Shown: positions 23,893-35,730, counted from the stretch's first letter. The stretch is DNA of 64,000 nt from Druceiella hillmani (GCA_039881145.1 JAYKKI010000067.1:3113501-3177500); one strand, 5' to 3'. Translations and numbers: made by a program. The notes: generated by a model not told the origin, from the sequence alone.

Positions 23893-24224
23893 GACCAAAT
23901 GTTACGTAAAATATAACAAAAGTTACTTTCTAGTCACGCTGTTCTATCAGCCACGTGAACCGCTAAAATCACGTGCTACGATACACGTCGTACGATTATT
24001 ACACGCGCATAGAATTTTACTGCATCAACCATGACATTATATTAAGTAGACACGTTGCACTCTTATAAAGCAAAGACAAAAGTGGCCCCTGATAACATTA
24101 ACAAATGTATTTAAAGAAGCAGATAGAAAATAAAAAAAACACGTATACAAAGAGATATTTGAAACAAAGACAATGCAATTACATTGTCTTTTGAGGACTA
24201 GCTTTAGAGCATTTATTTGATAAT

Positions 24225-24560
24225 AGCTGTGTCTACGACTTCGTTCGAGTATAATTAGACAACAATTTTTTTTGTTTTTCTTTTTTTTAATTTGTGTTTT
24301 AGGTAGACAACAATTTTTTTGTTTTTTTTTCTTATATGGTGTTTCTACCAAATTTCTACAAAATCCGTACAGTAGATTTTGCATGATACCCCTCAAATTG
24401 ACATACAGACAGACAAAAAGTGTAAACAATTTTTTCTGGCTTCTATTACCATTGTATATGCTAAATTTGTAACAGAGTAAATTTTGTTCAATGAAAATGT
24501 TATTTAAAAATATTTTCATTGTACAAAATTCACTCTGTTACAAATTTATTAATTATATAA
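24225..24560 (+). repeat. LINE-like 3' end with terminal hairpin
   Basis: Starts with 'gctgtgtctacgacttcgtt', a sequence typical of RTE-type and related repeats. It continues with 'ccaaatttctacaaaatccg' and 'gacatacagacagacaaaaa', and ends in an inverted repeat whose arms are at about 24,460-24,496 and 24,510-24,546 ('aaatttgtaacagagt' and its complement). The nearby copy at 22,935 lacks the hairpin except for an 'attttcaatttacaaaattt' trace. Confidence 0.5.
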
Positions 24561-24987
24561 GTAAGGTCAGTGTCATAGACACTACAATTCCAATTGTCGA
24601 AGTGACGCAAAGAACTGTTATGGTAAACGGAACAGATTTGATACGAATTCCATTTAAAACAGAAAATCACGCCCATATTGGAGACAATGAAAATGTACAA
24701 ATAGACAGATATTAAAATACTTATTCTCTATTTACTTCCTTATTGTTAGCTGTGACTAAAGTGGCCAGATTTTTATAGTGAAAAGGGGAACACTTAACGA
24801 ATAGGTGCAATTGTGAATAATATAGGAATACGTATATAACAAAGAACATCTATTTTATTCGTACAGAAAGGGCATCGAACTAGATAGAAAATTTAAGGAA
24901 CTGTAAATAACTCTGAACCATTTCTGAAAAATGACGGTTAAACATGCAATTTCAAGTAAAGAGAAAATGTATTTTGTTTATGGAAAC

Positions 24988-25365
24988 ATATATCATTTAG
25001 TTACTGGACCATAGATTTGTAAACACTTCAACATTTACTGTCAGTTTGACACTTCGTCTGATTAATGATGATTTTAATTTAAATGTGGAACATAGTTCTA
25101 GTTTTATTCTTTTAACGAGCACTCGCTTTGACTCACTTTAGATATAAGCCAAGTGTTTTAATGAGGTCAATCTTTTAAGGATTTCGTTTGTATCTTATTG
25201 TAAAGAATACACCACATTTAACACCACACTTTCTAAATTGTTAGACTCTTTATCGTACAATTTAATTTTGAAAGGAATAGACAATTTTAATTTTGAAAGG
25301 AATAGACATTTTTATTAAAGAATTTCGCACAGAAACTTACAAACATCCTAGGATAGGAAGCAATA
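24988..25365 (+). repeat. Dispersed direct repeat, copy 2 (about 370 bp)
   Basis: Second copy of the repeat at 21,765. It contains a local 28-bp tandem duplication ('attttgaaaggaatagaca' twice at about 25,265-25,310) that is absent from copy 1. Confidence 0.8.
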
Positions 25366-25369
25366 TATA

Positions 25370-26830
25370 TAGATAGCAGCAATAGTCATTTAGGTCCGAT
25401 CCTATAAATACACTCGGTTTTATGCACATATCACCTATAATGTATAAATTAGACGCGATCTTTGCTATAAAATCTGTACGTATGTATAAACAATATGAAG
25501 ATACCTAACAATTATCGCACTTTTCACTGGAACATACTTGTTTCAATAATTTTAGTATCCTTTATAGAAAATTTACAGAAATTTTCACGTGTAAAAACTA
25601 ACAAAATCATTAAATTTACAAATAACTTTGTTTTTTTATGTATCCACTCTTAAACTTATTTTTTTCTGAGTCTCATCCTTAATTCAGCCCATAAAAATTC
25701 GGTGAAACCCTGTATTACCCTTTGGAAAGCATAATAAATGTTCAATATTTTTTTTTAATGTAGAATTCCAATAATATTTTCACTAAAGTGTTTAAACACG
25801 TCTACGCTTCCCTTTTTTGTTTTAAAAAATTTCCTTTCAATTTTTTACATGCTCAACTAAAAAGTCCTATGTCGTGGATGCCTTCATCTATGACTTCATA
25901 TCATATTGTGTTTTATTAAATTGGTATAACAAACCGCTTTCTGTGTATTACTGAGTACAAAATAAGATAATTGTAATGAATACATTTTTTTCGAGGTACA
26001 CTATGTCAACGCCAACGCAAGGGTTAGACGTTTTGCAGTGCACGCACACCGAGCGTCGCGCGTCATCGTCAAAACGACGCGACGCGGTTATTATGCTACT
26101 ATTCATTCAGTGTTTTCCTTAAGTTTTTTTATGGATCTTCTATTTACGTTAATAAAACGTTTAAATGTAATTATGATTCAGAAAACTGTGAAAGTAAAAA
26201 AAATCGTTATTGAAATATAAATTTGTGCTCCATAATAAAGACCCTAATGAAAAAATGTTATAGACTATTTTCGTCTTATATATTTGAGGGTTATCATAAA
26301 ATTCATTATTATCCTTGCTGTAGCAATTAACCATCACCTGTATAGTAACGATGGCTGCGGCATTTGTGTATGCGGTATAGATAAACGCAACAGCTTTCTT
26401 CAAATTTATTTGTTTTGTTGTCCCCCATGAGGACCGAAAGCGGGGTTGTCCCGCCGATAACAAGACGTCTGGTCACATTAGCTACAGACTGGTTACATTA
26501 CATACACATATTAAGACTGTATTTAAGCTCACCAATTCAGCTAAAGCAAGTATAAAAAACAAACACACAAACATTTACCAAAAAGCTTTTTCGTTGAGTT
26601 TTGTTACTTTGATACGTACCACCCGTAAACAAACTTTCTATTCATTTCATCAGTCACTGTTCACTGTTTCATTTTAGATATATAAAATTGACACGAGCTC
26701 ATTAAACGAAACCTACGGAGTCTGAAGTTTTCAAAATGTCCCTTAATTGTTAAGCCATAAAAATTGCCCTGCAATGTATATTCGATATTCACTAATTAAC
26801 ACACTGGAACTATCCGCAACATTATCTTTA
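25370..26830. other. Non-coding DNA
   Basis: Apart from a small CpG-rich patch at about 26,035-26,090, nothing is recognised. The minus-strand 100-codon frame (26,161-26,463) has no family features. Confidence 0.45.
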
Positions 26831-26835
26831 TAACG

Positions 26836-26981
26836 ATGAGACTAACCGCGAAAATGCTAGACGCGGGGCACACGACAGCCGCCATTAAATCTGGACCACG
26901 AAACTCGGTTAACATATTTAAAGAGATGACACAGATCTCGGCCAACGGAACGCGGCGGCACGTAAAATACGTCAGCGATAG
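26836..26981 (+). CDS. Candidate isolated exon, function unknown
   Basis: The frame beginning MRLTAKMLDAGHTTAAIKSG has far more balanced, GC-rich codon use (gcg, acg, ggg, cgg) than anything near it. It runs into CGATAGGTATGTACG, a good splice-donor context (AG/GTATGT) at 26,981/26,982, after which the frame continues only 12 codons to a stop. I do not recognise the peptide and see no partner exon. It could be an exon of a host gene, an exon captured by a transposon, or chance. A 78-codon minus frame overlaps it. Confidence 0.25.
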
Positions 26982-27019
26982 GTATGTACGAGACTGCGAG
27001 TACTTTATCTGCGACTGAA

Positions 27020-28870
27020 ATAAACATTAAGAAACAAATTTCCGTGTTATATTTAATGAAAGCCGCATACACGCACTGTGCGCTAAGTTCCACTTTGTGA
27101 TCGTGTTCGGTTTACTGCTAGTTATAATTTAGTTAATGCTACCTTTGTTAATGTATAAAGAATTCGAAATACTTAACCCACTTAATTACCTGCTCCGATT
27201 ATGAGCATACAAATTATTATTGTCTAAACAACATACACTTTAATTTAGTTAGACACAAATATTTTAGCAAGCAAACAGTTTAAATAGAAGTCATTATATC
27301 CAATGCGGGTCAAGGCCACAACGTTGATCACTGACACCCGGTTCAGATGCTAAATATTGTACTTGCATTGATTAGTTTACTTTGATTATCAATACCAATT
27401 TCAAGACTGTGTAGTACTCGCTCAACTTTCAACTTCTTTTTATGAATGTTGTTAGTAGTATTGTCTAAATTGCGTTCTTTTTCAATATCCAGTAATTTAG
27501 CAAGTGTAAGGAAGCCAAATGTCTTCTCCAGATTATGAAGTTGATGGAATTTCTTTCAAATCTTGGTAATCACCTTATCTAAGGAAGGAAATACGAACAA
27601 GAAGAGAACAAGCCAGAGAACAAGACATTGTCTCTTTCTTGTTCGTCAGCGCAATTTTTCAATCTTTTTGCGTAAATCAAGATACAACTTACTTATTTGT
27701 CTCGCTTCTGAAGTAGTAACGTCTTCTAGGTACCATTTTTTTTAACAACTGCTGCACGTTGAACTCCCCTCTTCACAAATAATCCTAAACATAATTAACT
27801 TCAAGAAGTACTAGTTACCAAAAGCCCAAAAAAACAGAGAAACGAAAATGACTGCATCGTAACCAGCATAGTGCATGCATCTTCTTAGGTATTGATTTTC
27901 TCTAATTTCCTTCTAAAACCATGACTTTTTCTAAATTAGTTAAAATTTATTTTTAATATGTGCGCATTGTGGTAATGCTGCATCGTCTTTGCAGTCCATC
28001 GGATATCCTGAACACTCTGTAAGCTCTGTAGCAGTTATCAGAACTTCTCGACAACGAGTAGACGCAGATAAATTGACAGCATCCTGATGTACGTAAGACT
28101 TCCGACTAAAGTAGCGCGTAAACAAATCGGATGCAATAACACAATTTCTGTTCTTGCGTTTATTAGATACATTTTCTAAATTGCTCACCCCAACAAAGTG
28201 CCGCCCGATTTAGACCGCACCAGCCGTATTCCCATGCTACGCGAATGATCCACTTACACTATACCAAATTTACCCTTTTTTACGGGCAAACGTAAAGTGC
28301 TCAAAGGAGAAGGCGCCCCTGCACAAGTATATTCACTGCGTTCACGTATACAGGAGATATCCATGGTGGTGTCATAGAAAAGAATTTCGATTTGTTTTTT
28401 ATTAAATAATTTTCACATTAAGATAAATTTAAATCGAAACCGTCTGTTCAACCATACGGCGTAGGGGATATCAATCCGTATTACGTACGGCTAATATCCA
28501 TCCGTGCTGATTAGATTACAAAATCAGGTAGTTGGATAGATAGAAATAAAGAAAAAATATCACCATAGATCGAAATAGCAGAATTATTTTTTCACATCCA
28601 CTCCATCCACTGGGATGGTGTTGAAGAAGTCTTTTGAAGTGAAATCGAAAATATATAGTAATATTTTTTGGTACGATGTTTGCTTGGCGTGATATGGATC
28701 TCCAAATATGTAAAGTGCACACACACATATTACGCACCATCCCGACTAATAAGAAATGACTCCGGAGCTCCAAAAATAGTATTGTATACGCACGAATAAA
28801 ATAGTATTATATACACACATTAAAAGTAAAATAATATTATATATACACACATTATATACGCAACGCACGC
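27020..28870. other. Mixed non-coding DNA with unassigned coding-like shadows
   Basis: Minus-strand frames at 27,560-27,750 (KLYLDLRKKIEKL-type helix-rich peptide) and 27,940-28,188 (contains FSRKSYVHQDAVNL and CREVLITATELTEC) look slightly protein-like and may be relics of one transposon gene. No family is recognised. The 28,200-28,330 stretch is GC-richer and also unassigned. Confidence 0.25.
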
Positions 28871-28877
28871 ACGCACG

Positions 28878-28905
28878 CCCCCACACACACACACACACAC
28901 ACATA

Positions 28906-28985
<80 letters not shown>
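28878..28985. repeat. (CA)n microsatellite
   Basis: About 105 bp of CA repeats with a few TA interruptions, preceded by (ACGC)n. Minus-strand CVCVCV frames are artefacts. The inner edge joins an inverted copy of the Pseudo-unit 'ctttgtccgacat' (see 29,216). Confidence 0.95.
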
Positions 28986-28992
<7 letters not shown>

Positions 28993-29050
28993 TCTTTGTC
29001 CGACATCTATACATGGTGTCCGAGCACAGATGTCGAACAAAGAAAGACGC
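28986..29050 (-). repeat. Microsatellite-linked motif, inverted copy
   Basis: Contains 'ttctttgtccgacatctata', 'ggtgtccgagcac' and 'gatgtcgaacaaagaaagac'. Read on the minus strand the order is 'gtctttctttg', '(t/c)cgacatctg', 'gacacc', then a TG tract, as in the plus copies at 29,216 and 29,494. The unit also folds on itself ('gacatct'/'agatgtc'). Confidence 0.6.
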
Positions 29051-29215
29051 TATTCGTCGGCTATAAAGGAATAAATTGTCGATGAAATAAAACGTAAAAC
29101 ACGCCCTTTTTCTAATTGAGAGCAAGAAAATATTACACATAATTCTTTTTAGCACACCCAATACTTGCCTGAAACGCGGTGCTTAACCGGTGGGCAGATA
29201 TTTCGAAGGAATAAC

Positions 29216-29249
29216 GTCTTTCTTTGTCCGACACTTATTCCTAGACACC

Positions 29250-29305
<56 letters not shown>

Positions 29306-29350
29306 ATATTCTAAGCATAGGAAAAATTAATATATGTTATTATAATAATA
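29216..29350 (+). repeat. Microsatellite-linked motif, copy 1, with (TG)n(TA)n(TG)n
   Basis: 'ctttgtccgacacttattcc' + 'tagacaccg' runs directly into TG, TA and TG repeats and then an AT-rich segment ending 'ttataataataatgtgcg'. The copy at 29,494 has the same order. Confidence 0.8.
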
Positions 29351-29493
29351 ATGTGCGTAAGTATCGTGTGTACGAAAAAGATGACAAATAATTATGAATA
29401 TTATTTCAAATTTTCTGAAAAAAGTCATCTTTTAAATTTTATTTTAACTACAATCACTATCTTTCTATCTTTTAGTCAAGAAATAATAAGAAA

Positions 29494-29610
29494 GACGTTC
29501 TTTGTCCGACACTTATTTCTAGACACCGTGTGTGTGTGTGTATATATGTATATGCTAAACAACATATCTACATATTGAAAAATAATATATTTTACAATAA
29601 TAATATACTT
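29494..29610 (+). repeat. Microsatellite-linked motif, copy 2
   Basis: 'ctttgtccgacacttatttc' + 'tagacaccg' is followed by a shorter TG/TA tract and an AT-rich segment ending 'ttacaataataatatac'. It is a direct repeat of 29,216-29,350 at about 278-bp distance. Confidence 0.8.
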
Positions 29611-29929
29611 ATCAATATATATAAATAGTGCTTACCATCAAATATTTAAACTATTGGATATTACATAAGTCATATTTGTGTTGGGTATATTGCTCAAACT
29701 CCATTAGAATACTGGCTCGATATCACATTGGAACAGCTCACTATCAAATTTATTGTTGACACCTCAGAAGTTTTAAATCGTCTTCAAACAGAAGTCAACG
29801 AGCAGTATTAACAGCAGGTCGCAAATCATTCACGATGATAATAAGAAACAAAAGTGGACTTAAATTACTACCTTCATTGATTCCAGATTGAGTTTTTTTT
29901 TCAAGTAGGACTATTAAAGTCTCTTTGGA

Positions 29930-32349
29930 CATGTCACGATTTAACTTTAAACAAATTAAAAAAATGCCTTACATAACTGATAAGGATAATTTTAAAGAAG
30001 TAAATAATCAAGTTAAACGCTTTGTAATTGAAAACAGACACTGTAAACAAAAACTCCTTAAAAGATTGTGGTAATAGATCATTTTTGGAGAAATATTATT
30101 ACATTGTATCTAAACTTGGTATTAAATTAAACACAAATGGTTCCGTAATTCGGTATTGCTTCAAAAGGCGTATTGTGAGGCGTGCTGATTATTCACATGA
30201 TCAAAACAGTTACAAACTATTTGGATTGACGGATATAGTGATTGAAAATATATTGTTGAGGCTTTTGAAAACACGAAACCTTTAAAATGCATTTACACTC
30301 GTCTCTTATATACGAACAGCGGCGAAACAATTTTAAAAAAGAAAAATCTTTTTGGCGGCAACCTCTTTTATGTAACTCTGATCCTTTCAATGATCAACTT
30401 ATCTTTCCATGGACATACAGAATAGACAGCAAAGAACCAAGTGGCAATTATCTTAATGTTATTGATTTATTTGTGAAATATGATCCTCTCTAAAAAGAAT
30501 TATTATACAAACCAAAAGGTCAAATGACATACTTCAGTCCAAAAATAAAAATAAGTTTATTCCTCTTCTTTCACAAAACGTTGAATCCGTATTAATAAAA
30601 GAAATAGTGGATGCACCATTTTATTTAATTATATTTGACACAACTTAAGATACATTAAAATAGACCAACTTTGTGAACCCTATCGTTACGGTGTGATTGA
30701 AAATGAAGACTAAGGAGCACCAAATCTTTCGTTAATGACTCAAAGAGTCATTTTTAGCTTTCCAGGCAGTAATGAATCAGACTGTTTTAGCTCTGTCGAA
30801 GCAGATTATAAAATCTAGAAATGAAAAAACTATACAACTTACATTAAAAATGTATCTTACATTAAAAATAGACCAACTTTTTGAACTCTGTCGTTACGGT
30901 GTTATTGAAAATAGAGACTATGGAGCACCAAATGTCTCGTTAACGACTCAAAGGGTAATTTTTAGGTTTCCTTGCCGTAACTAATCAGACTGCCTTAGCT
31001 ATGTCGAAGCAGATTATAAAACTATAAATTAAAAAAAACATACTCATCAGCAAATATCGTGGACAAGGATACGATGATGCTGATACCATGAAAGGTATTT
31101 ATGATGTAGTTCAAAAACTTATCAAAAATATTGGGCCAAATTCAGTGCTGATCGAAATTTAAATCTAGTTAACGATGCTGTAAAAGATGTGTTGGAGATA
31201 CAAACGTTTTTTAAAACCGTTTAACAAGTTTACATATTTTTTGGCCATAGCATTAAAAGGCGGAATATATTATTAAATTTAATTTCTGGTGCACATGATA
31301 AATCTTCAGTCCTTGTAACAATAAAAAAATTGAATCCCACGCGGTGGTCAGGACGACATGATCCTATTTATGCTCTAAAAGCTCGGTTCGTAGAAGTTCA
31401 AAAAACGCTAATAAAAACAACCCTATTAAGTTTCAAAGCAGACGAGCGAAATGAGGCTATAACACTAAAGAAGATTGAAAGCTATGATTTTATTATATTA
31501 CTGGTTTTCCATTGCAAAATTTTACAATCAGTCGACGTAGTCTCCAAAGCAATTCAGTCTAAAATAATAGAAGAACACAAGCATCGAAACGTTTAGAAAT
31601 CTGTTTGGAAGAGATTAAAAAATATCGCCAAAAAAAATTATGATCAGCACAATGCAAGCCTATATATACTATTATATATAATAAGCAAAAAAATAGAGCA
31701 TAACTCCTGAGTTTTTTAAAACTCGCCAAAGGAATTTTGACGAAAGGAATAAGGCTATTTCGATGAAATTTGCGAAGATGAACGTTTGCTGAAAGTTTGT
31801 TTCGATCGAACGTATTATATCATGTATCATCGTAAATCAGTTGACATTTCGCTTCGTTGGTATGAATACAATAGTTTCCAATTTTAGTGTTTTACATTCT
31901 ACATCCTTGAAAAATTTAAATGACTCAAACTTATTAGACAAAACTACAGAGTTTGTCGATATGTATTAAAAATTATATCTGTTACATTCTCAAAAGAAAT
32001 TCTCAGCTTTCGGTCAATTTTTATAAATGATATCGAAAAATTTACCTATATAAAGAACTCGAAGATTTATTAATTATAAAAAACTATTTTGTGTCTTCAC
32101 GCTTCCCTGAAGTATATACCGCTTTAATATTATTTCTGACAACCCCTTTAATATGATTCCTATCACTGCCACTAATGCTGAACGATCGTTGTCAAAATTA
32201 AAATTAATAAAAACATATTTAAGGAATTCTACGGGATGAGAAACACAATTTAGCAATACTGTCAATCGAACATTCTTTGGCCTGAAAATTGGATTTTGAT
32301 GAAGTAATTGACAATTTTGTCGAAATGAAAGCCCGAAAAAAACCATTTT
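29930..32349 (+). pseudogene. hAT-superfamily transposase relic (ZMYM1-like)
   Basis: Fragments in several frames follow the order of ZMYM1-like hAT transposases. There is an N-terminal 'YCEAC.LFT' and 'GYSDWKYIVEAFE' zinc-finger (TTF) region at about 30,130-30,290. It is followed by NYLNVIDLFVKYDPL at about 30,440-30,490, RGQGYDDADTMKGIYDVVQK at about 31,050-31,110, and a LNPTRWSGRHDPIYALKARF block at about 31,330-31,390. The hATC dimerisation end, with FDEVIDNFVEMKARKK, lies at about 32,293-32,343. Normal function would be cut-and-paste transposition in the nucleus. Many stops and frameshifts kill it, and about 208 bp are tandemly duplicated at 30,650-31,030. No termini were found. Confidence 0.85.
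30651..31030 (+). repeat. Tandem duplication inside the hAT relic (208-bp period)
   Basis: 'atagaccaactttgtgaa' at 30,660 recurs at 30,868 as 'atagaccaactttttgaa', and the following about 160 bp match to 'tgtcgaagcagattataaaa'. The copies differ at many sites, so the duplication is old and probably followed the loss of function. Confidence 0.85.
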
Positions 32350-32579
32350 AATTTTTGTTAAGTATTTCCTTTTATGACAGTATTAATAACGAATTCTAAA
32401 ATATATTATTGTAGCACATATTTCTTATGTTACAATTTTAATTGATTGCACGGAGGAGGATTGAGTTATAAATGATGTTCTGCAACATACTATGAGTATC
32501 CATAATAAAAATAACAACGAGCTTAATTGCTTGAGGGCCGTAGTCTATCAATTTATCGAGGGCCCCACATTGTGTCATT

Positions 32580-33856
32580 ACGCCACTGTTCCCAAGGGTT
32601 GAATGCGAATATACCTTTATAGCTGGTGGACCGCCAGGTTCAAACGGCGATTTCTATCCAAGTGGATGGATGACAACTAAAAGTTTTATGAAATACATGA
32701 CTACGTTTTGTGAAATATTCGAGTGCTTCTCTCAAAAATGGAGTCCTGCTTATTCTCGACAACCACAAGAGTCATGTCAATATTGAAGTCGTCTACGAGA
32801 GTCGTGTTAATAGTGAAGCAACTTTGCTGACATTACCATCCCAATGCAGCAATAAGATGCAATCTTGAGATATTGTCATTTATGCATTTTTTAAGTCTAG
32901 ATATAACGCAGCCATGAATAATTGGATGCTAAGTAACTCAGGTCGAACAGCTACAATTTCTAATATACCTGGGTTTGTAAGCACCATTATGTCCCAGGCT
33001 TTCAGTCAATCCAATATTTTAAGTGGATTTTGAAAAACTGAAATATATCACCTATAGCGCGAACATCTTTACGGATGAAGATTTTAGATGCTCTGGAGTA
33101 ACAGATAGAGAAACAACTGGTGAGATTCCATCACAGGAGATTTCTTCGATTGCTTCGGCATCTCTAGCTTTGGAACTACCTTCAGATGGATCCACGATCG
33201 AATCACCTTCAACATCTACGTCAATTAAAACCTTTCGACCACTGCACGAAAATGGAAGAAATGTCTGCGATACCTAAAGTCATTTTATCATCAATTTTGT
33301 CTAAGGAGCTTTCTGAGCCAGCAGTCCCAATATAAAAACAAACAACAGAGGTGGCATCAAATTCTCAACCTCTGGATAGGTCAGCTATAGATTCCAAATC
33401 AGGACAAAAGCCAAAAACAATTTTGCTAGATATTATCCGACATTTTACAAGAGCTACTCCTAGAAAGAGTAACCTCCGTGGTAGACAGCCCGGAAAAACT
33501 AAAATTTTGACTAAAACATGAGAAAAACTGGACCCTATTGATTATTAGCCGAGAAAAGAAAACTAAAGTAACTAAAAATTAAAAAAAACAAAGGTAAAGC
33601 AAAGAAACAAATAATGAAAATGCAAGTTTAACAACCAGTGACAGTGAGACAGACATTGACGAAGAACGATGTATATGACGATAGCTCCAATAGCCCATGG
33701 GATGAAGTACCAGAACATAATGATAATTGGTTTTGTTTCATATGTGGGGCGAACGAAAAAATGGACATGAGACTTTGTGTTTTTTGTAGCAAATATGTCC
33801 ATGAAAAATGTGTTAGACTATCTAAATATGATAAGGAAGTTTTAATTTGTCCTTAA
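32580..33856 (+). pseudogene. pogo/Jerky-type transposase relic, C-terminal half
   Basis: The second half of a DDE_1 (CENP-B/jerky/pogo) transposase is readable in mixed frames. It starts with GGPPGSNGDFYPSGWMT at about 32,624-32,675, then an 'LLLDNH.SH'-like region (degraded), then NNWMLSN at about 32,917-32,937. These are followed by IPGFVSTI, NIFTDEDFRCSGVTDRE at 33,065-33,112, an S/T-rich linker, an RGRQPGKTKILT basic segment at about 33,475-33,515 and an acidic segment. It ends in a PHD-like finger with C33, C36, C47, C50, H55 and C58 of the 33,638-33,856 frame. The N-terminal DNA-binding half is missing. It lies directly downstream of the hAT relic in the same orientation. Confidence 0.85.
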
Positions 33857-33859
33857 TCC

Positions 33860-35017
33860 TCTAATTAAGAAAAAGGGAAACCGATTAATTTAAGATTATA
33901 TTGATATGGATTTATTTGTCACGTTTTGAATTTCATTTTCGTTTCATAATTTTGATAAATATGTTAATTTTCATTTATTATTGAGAATAAACAAAGTATT
34001 TAAGACTGACTGATAATACGTAAGTATTATAGCTTGATTAAATATAAAGTTAATTACTTGTGCCAAAAATGTGTTTAGGTGCTTACAGATTGTTACTATT
34101 ACGATTGCGTTGTACCTAATTACCTTTTATTTTTCTCTAATTTTGATTGATAAGATATTGTTTTAGACTGACTAGAGTAATTATTAATATTTTCCAACGA
34201 TGAGAAAGTATTAGTCTTTCGAGAACTTATTGTGATTGATATTATTATTTTATGTCAAAAAATTATACTTTTTTTAAAAATGGCTTCTAATATATTTTAT
34301 AAATGCTTATTATTGTCATACATAGTAACAATGTTATAAAACAAAATATTTGTGACGGTGATTAATTTCTTACATATACTTCAAATATACTCAAAGTTAC
34401 CTAATGTTTTCATTTTATTATATAAAACTTAGTGTTTTATGTACAAGACTAAATTTTCAATAAAATTACAGTTTTTTTAAAATAATGATTATATATTTAA
34501 ACCCCGGAAATTGCTCCCTACTTTGAGGGTCAAGTTTCTCACTTAGGCGGTAGAAATTAGCCAGGTCTCATTTTAGGAAAATACGTTAATAACTGAAAAG
34601 CTACTGAAGTTGTATCAAACGTTCTTAAGAGGAAATATAGCTAAATAATGCAGCTTAAAATATAATACATTGAAAATAGAAATATATAGTTATAAAAAAA
34701 TTATGAGCATTTGAGTGGAGGACGGATATACTTTCCTGGACTCCCCTTATGTGTAATGGATTAATATTTAAGGGATGATGGAAATTCTACTCAAACCTGT
34801 TAAATTGCTTGAGCTATATTAATGTTACTCAATGTTAATTAACATTTTTCTCTGATGAACACACTCATAAATATAAAAAGCACACCTTAATGAGCGGACA
34901 GCATAAAACAGTATTTAATTAAACTTTGTATTTTTATTTTTAATAGAACAAAATTAATTATTTTTATGAAAGCAAAAACATACGTATAGTCGTAAAAGTT
35001 ATGAGTAGATGTTAGCA
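33860..35017. other. AT-rich non-coding DNA
   Basis: Between the pogo relic and the LTR element. No ORF, repeat or transposon end is recognised. It may include the 3' part of the pogo element. Confidence 0.45.
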
Positions 35018-35213
35018 TGTAATAGAAAGGCCTGAAAACAAAGGATGGAAACTAGGGACGAAAACAACATCTTTACACAACCAGCTCTATATTAGTACTG
35101 CCCTTACGAAACATAGGTGACTTAATCTAAGGTTTGTTTACATTGTTTTTTGTTTACATTACAACGGCGGGCAGTAGTTACTACCGTACATTTATATATG
35201 TATAAGTTTGGCT
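35018..35213 (-). repeat. 3' LTR of the Ty3/gypsy element
   Basis: Matches 40,290-40,486 along its whole length, for example 'ctgaaaacaaaggatggaaa' and 'acgaaacataggtgacttaa'. The element-side end has lost the TG (AGCC instead of TGCC on the minus strand). Confidence 0.9.
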
Positions 35214-35307
35214 GTCACGGCCTTCCTGCCCAGGCTTCGTTCTCGAAGCCCATTGAATTACCTGGAACACAGGAAATATTAGTAATCTGAACAATTATCT
35301 AGCTGTT

Positions 35308-35730
35308 TTAGTGCCCTCAATTGGCAATTTTTATTTTAGTGCCCTCAATTGGCAATTTTATTTTAATGCCCTCAATTGACAATTTTATTTTAATTCCCTC
35401 AATTGGTAATTTTTATTTTAGCGCCCTCAATTGGCAATTTTATTTTAATGCCCTCAATTGGCAATTTTATTTTAATCCCCTCAATTGGTAATTTTTATTT
35501 TAGCGCCCTCAATTGTCAATTTTATTTTAATGCCCTCAATTGGCAATTTTTATTTTAGTGTCCTCAATTGTCAATTTTATTTTAATGCCCTCAATTGGCA
35601 ATTTTATTTTAATGCCCTCAATTGGCAATTTTATTTTAATCCCCTCAATTGGTAATTTTTATTTTAGCGCCCTCAATTGTCAATTTTATTTTAATGCCCT
35701 CAATTGGCAATTTTTATTTTATTGCTTCAA
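35308..35730. repeat. 26-28-bp minisatellite, about 15 units
   Basis: Units of 'ccctcaattggcaattttat' + 'tttaatg' with variants (agcg/agtg/aatc starts; ggc/gtc/ggt). A three-unit pattern ('aatcccc..ggtaa', 'agcgccc..gtcaa', 'aatgccc..ggcaa') recurs, so the array has a higher-order period. It lies inside the 3' non-coding part of the LTR element. Confidence 0.93.

Noticed and set aside
28746..29161. CVCVCV-type frames on the minus strand
   Set aside because: Translation of a (CA)n microsatellite.
33572..33802. Minus-strand hydrophobic frame as a membrane protein
   Set aside because: It is the antisense of the pogo PHD-like finger region.
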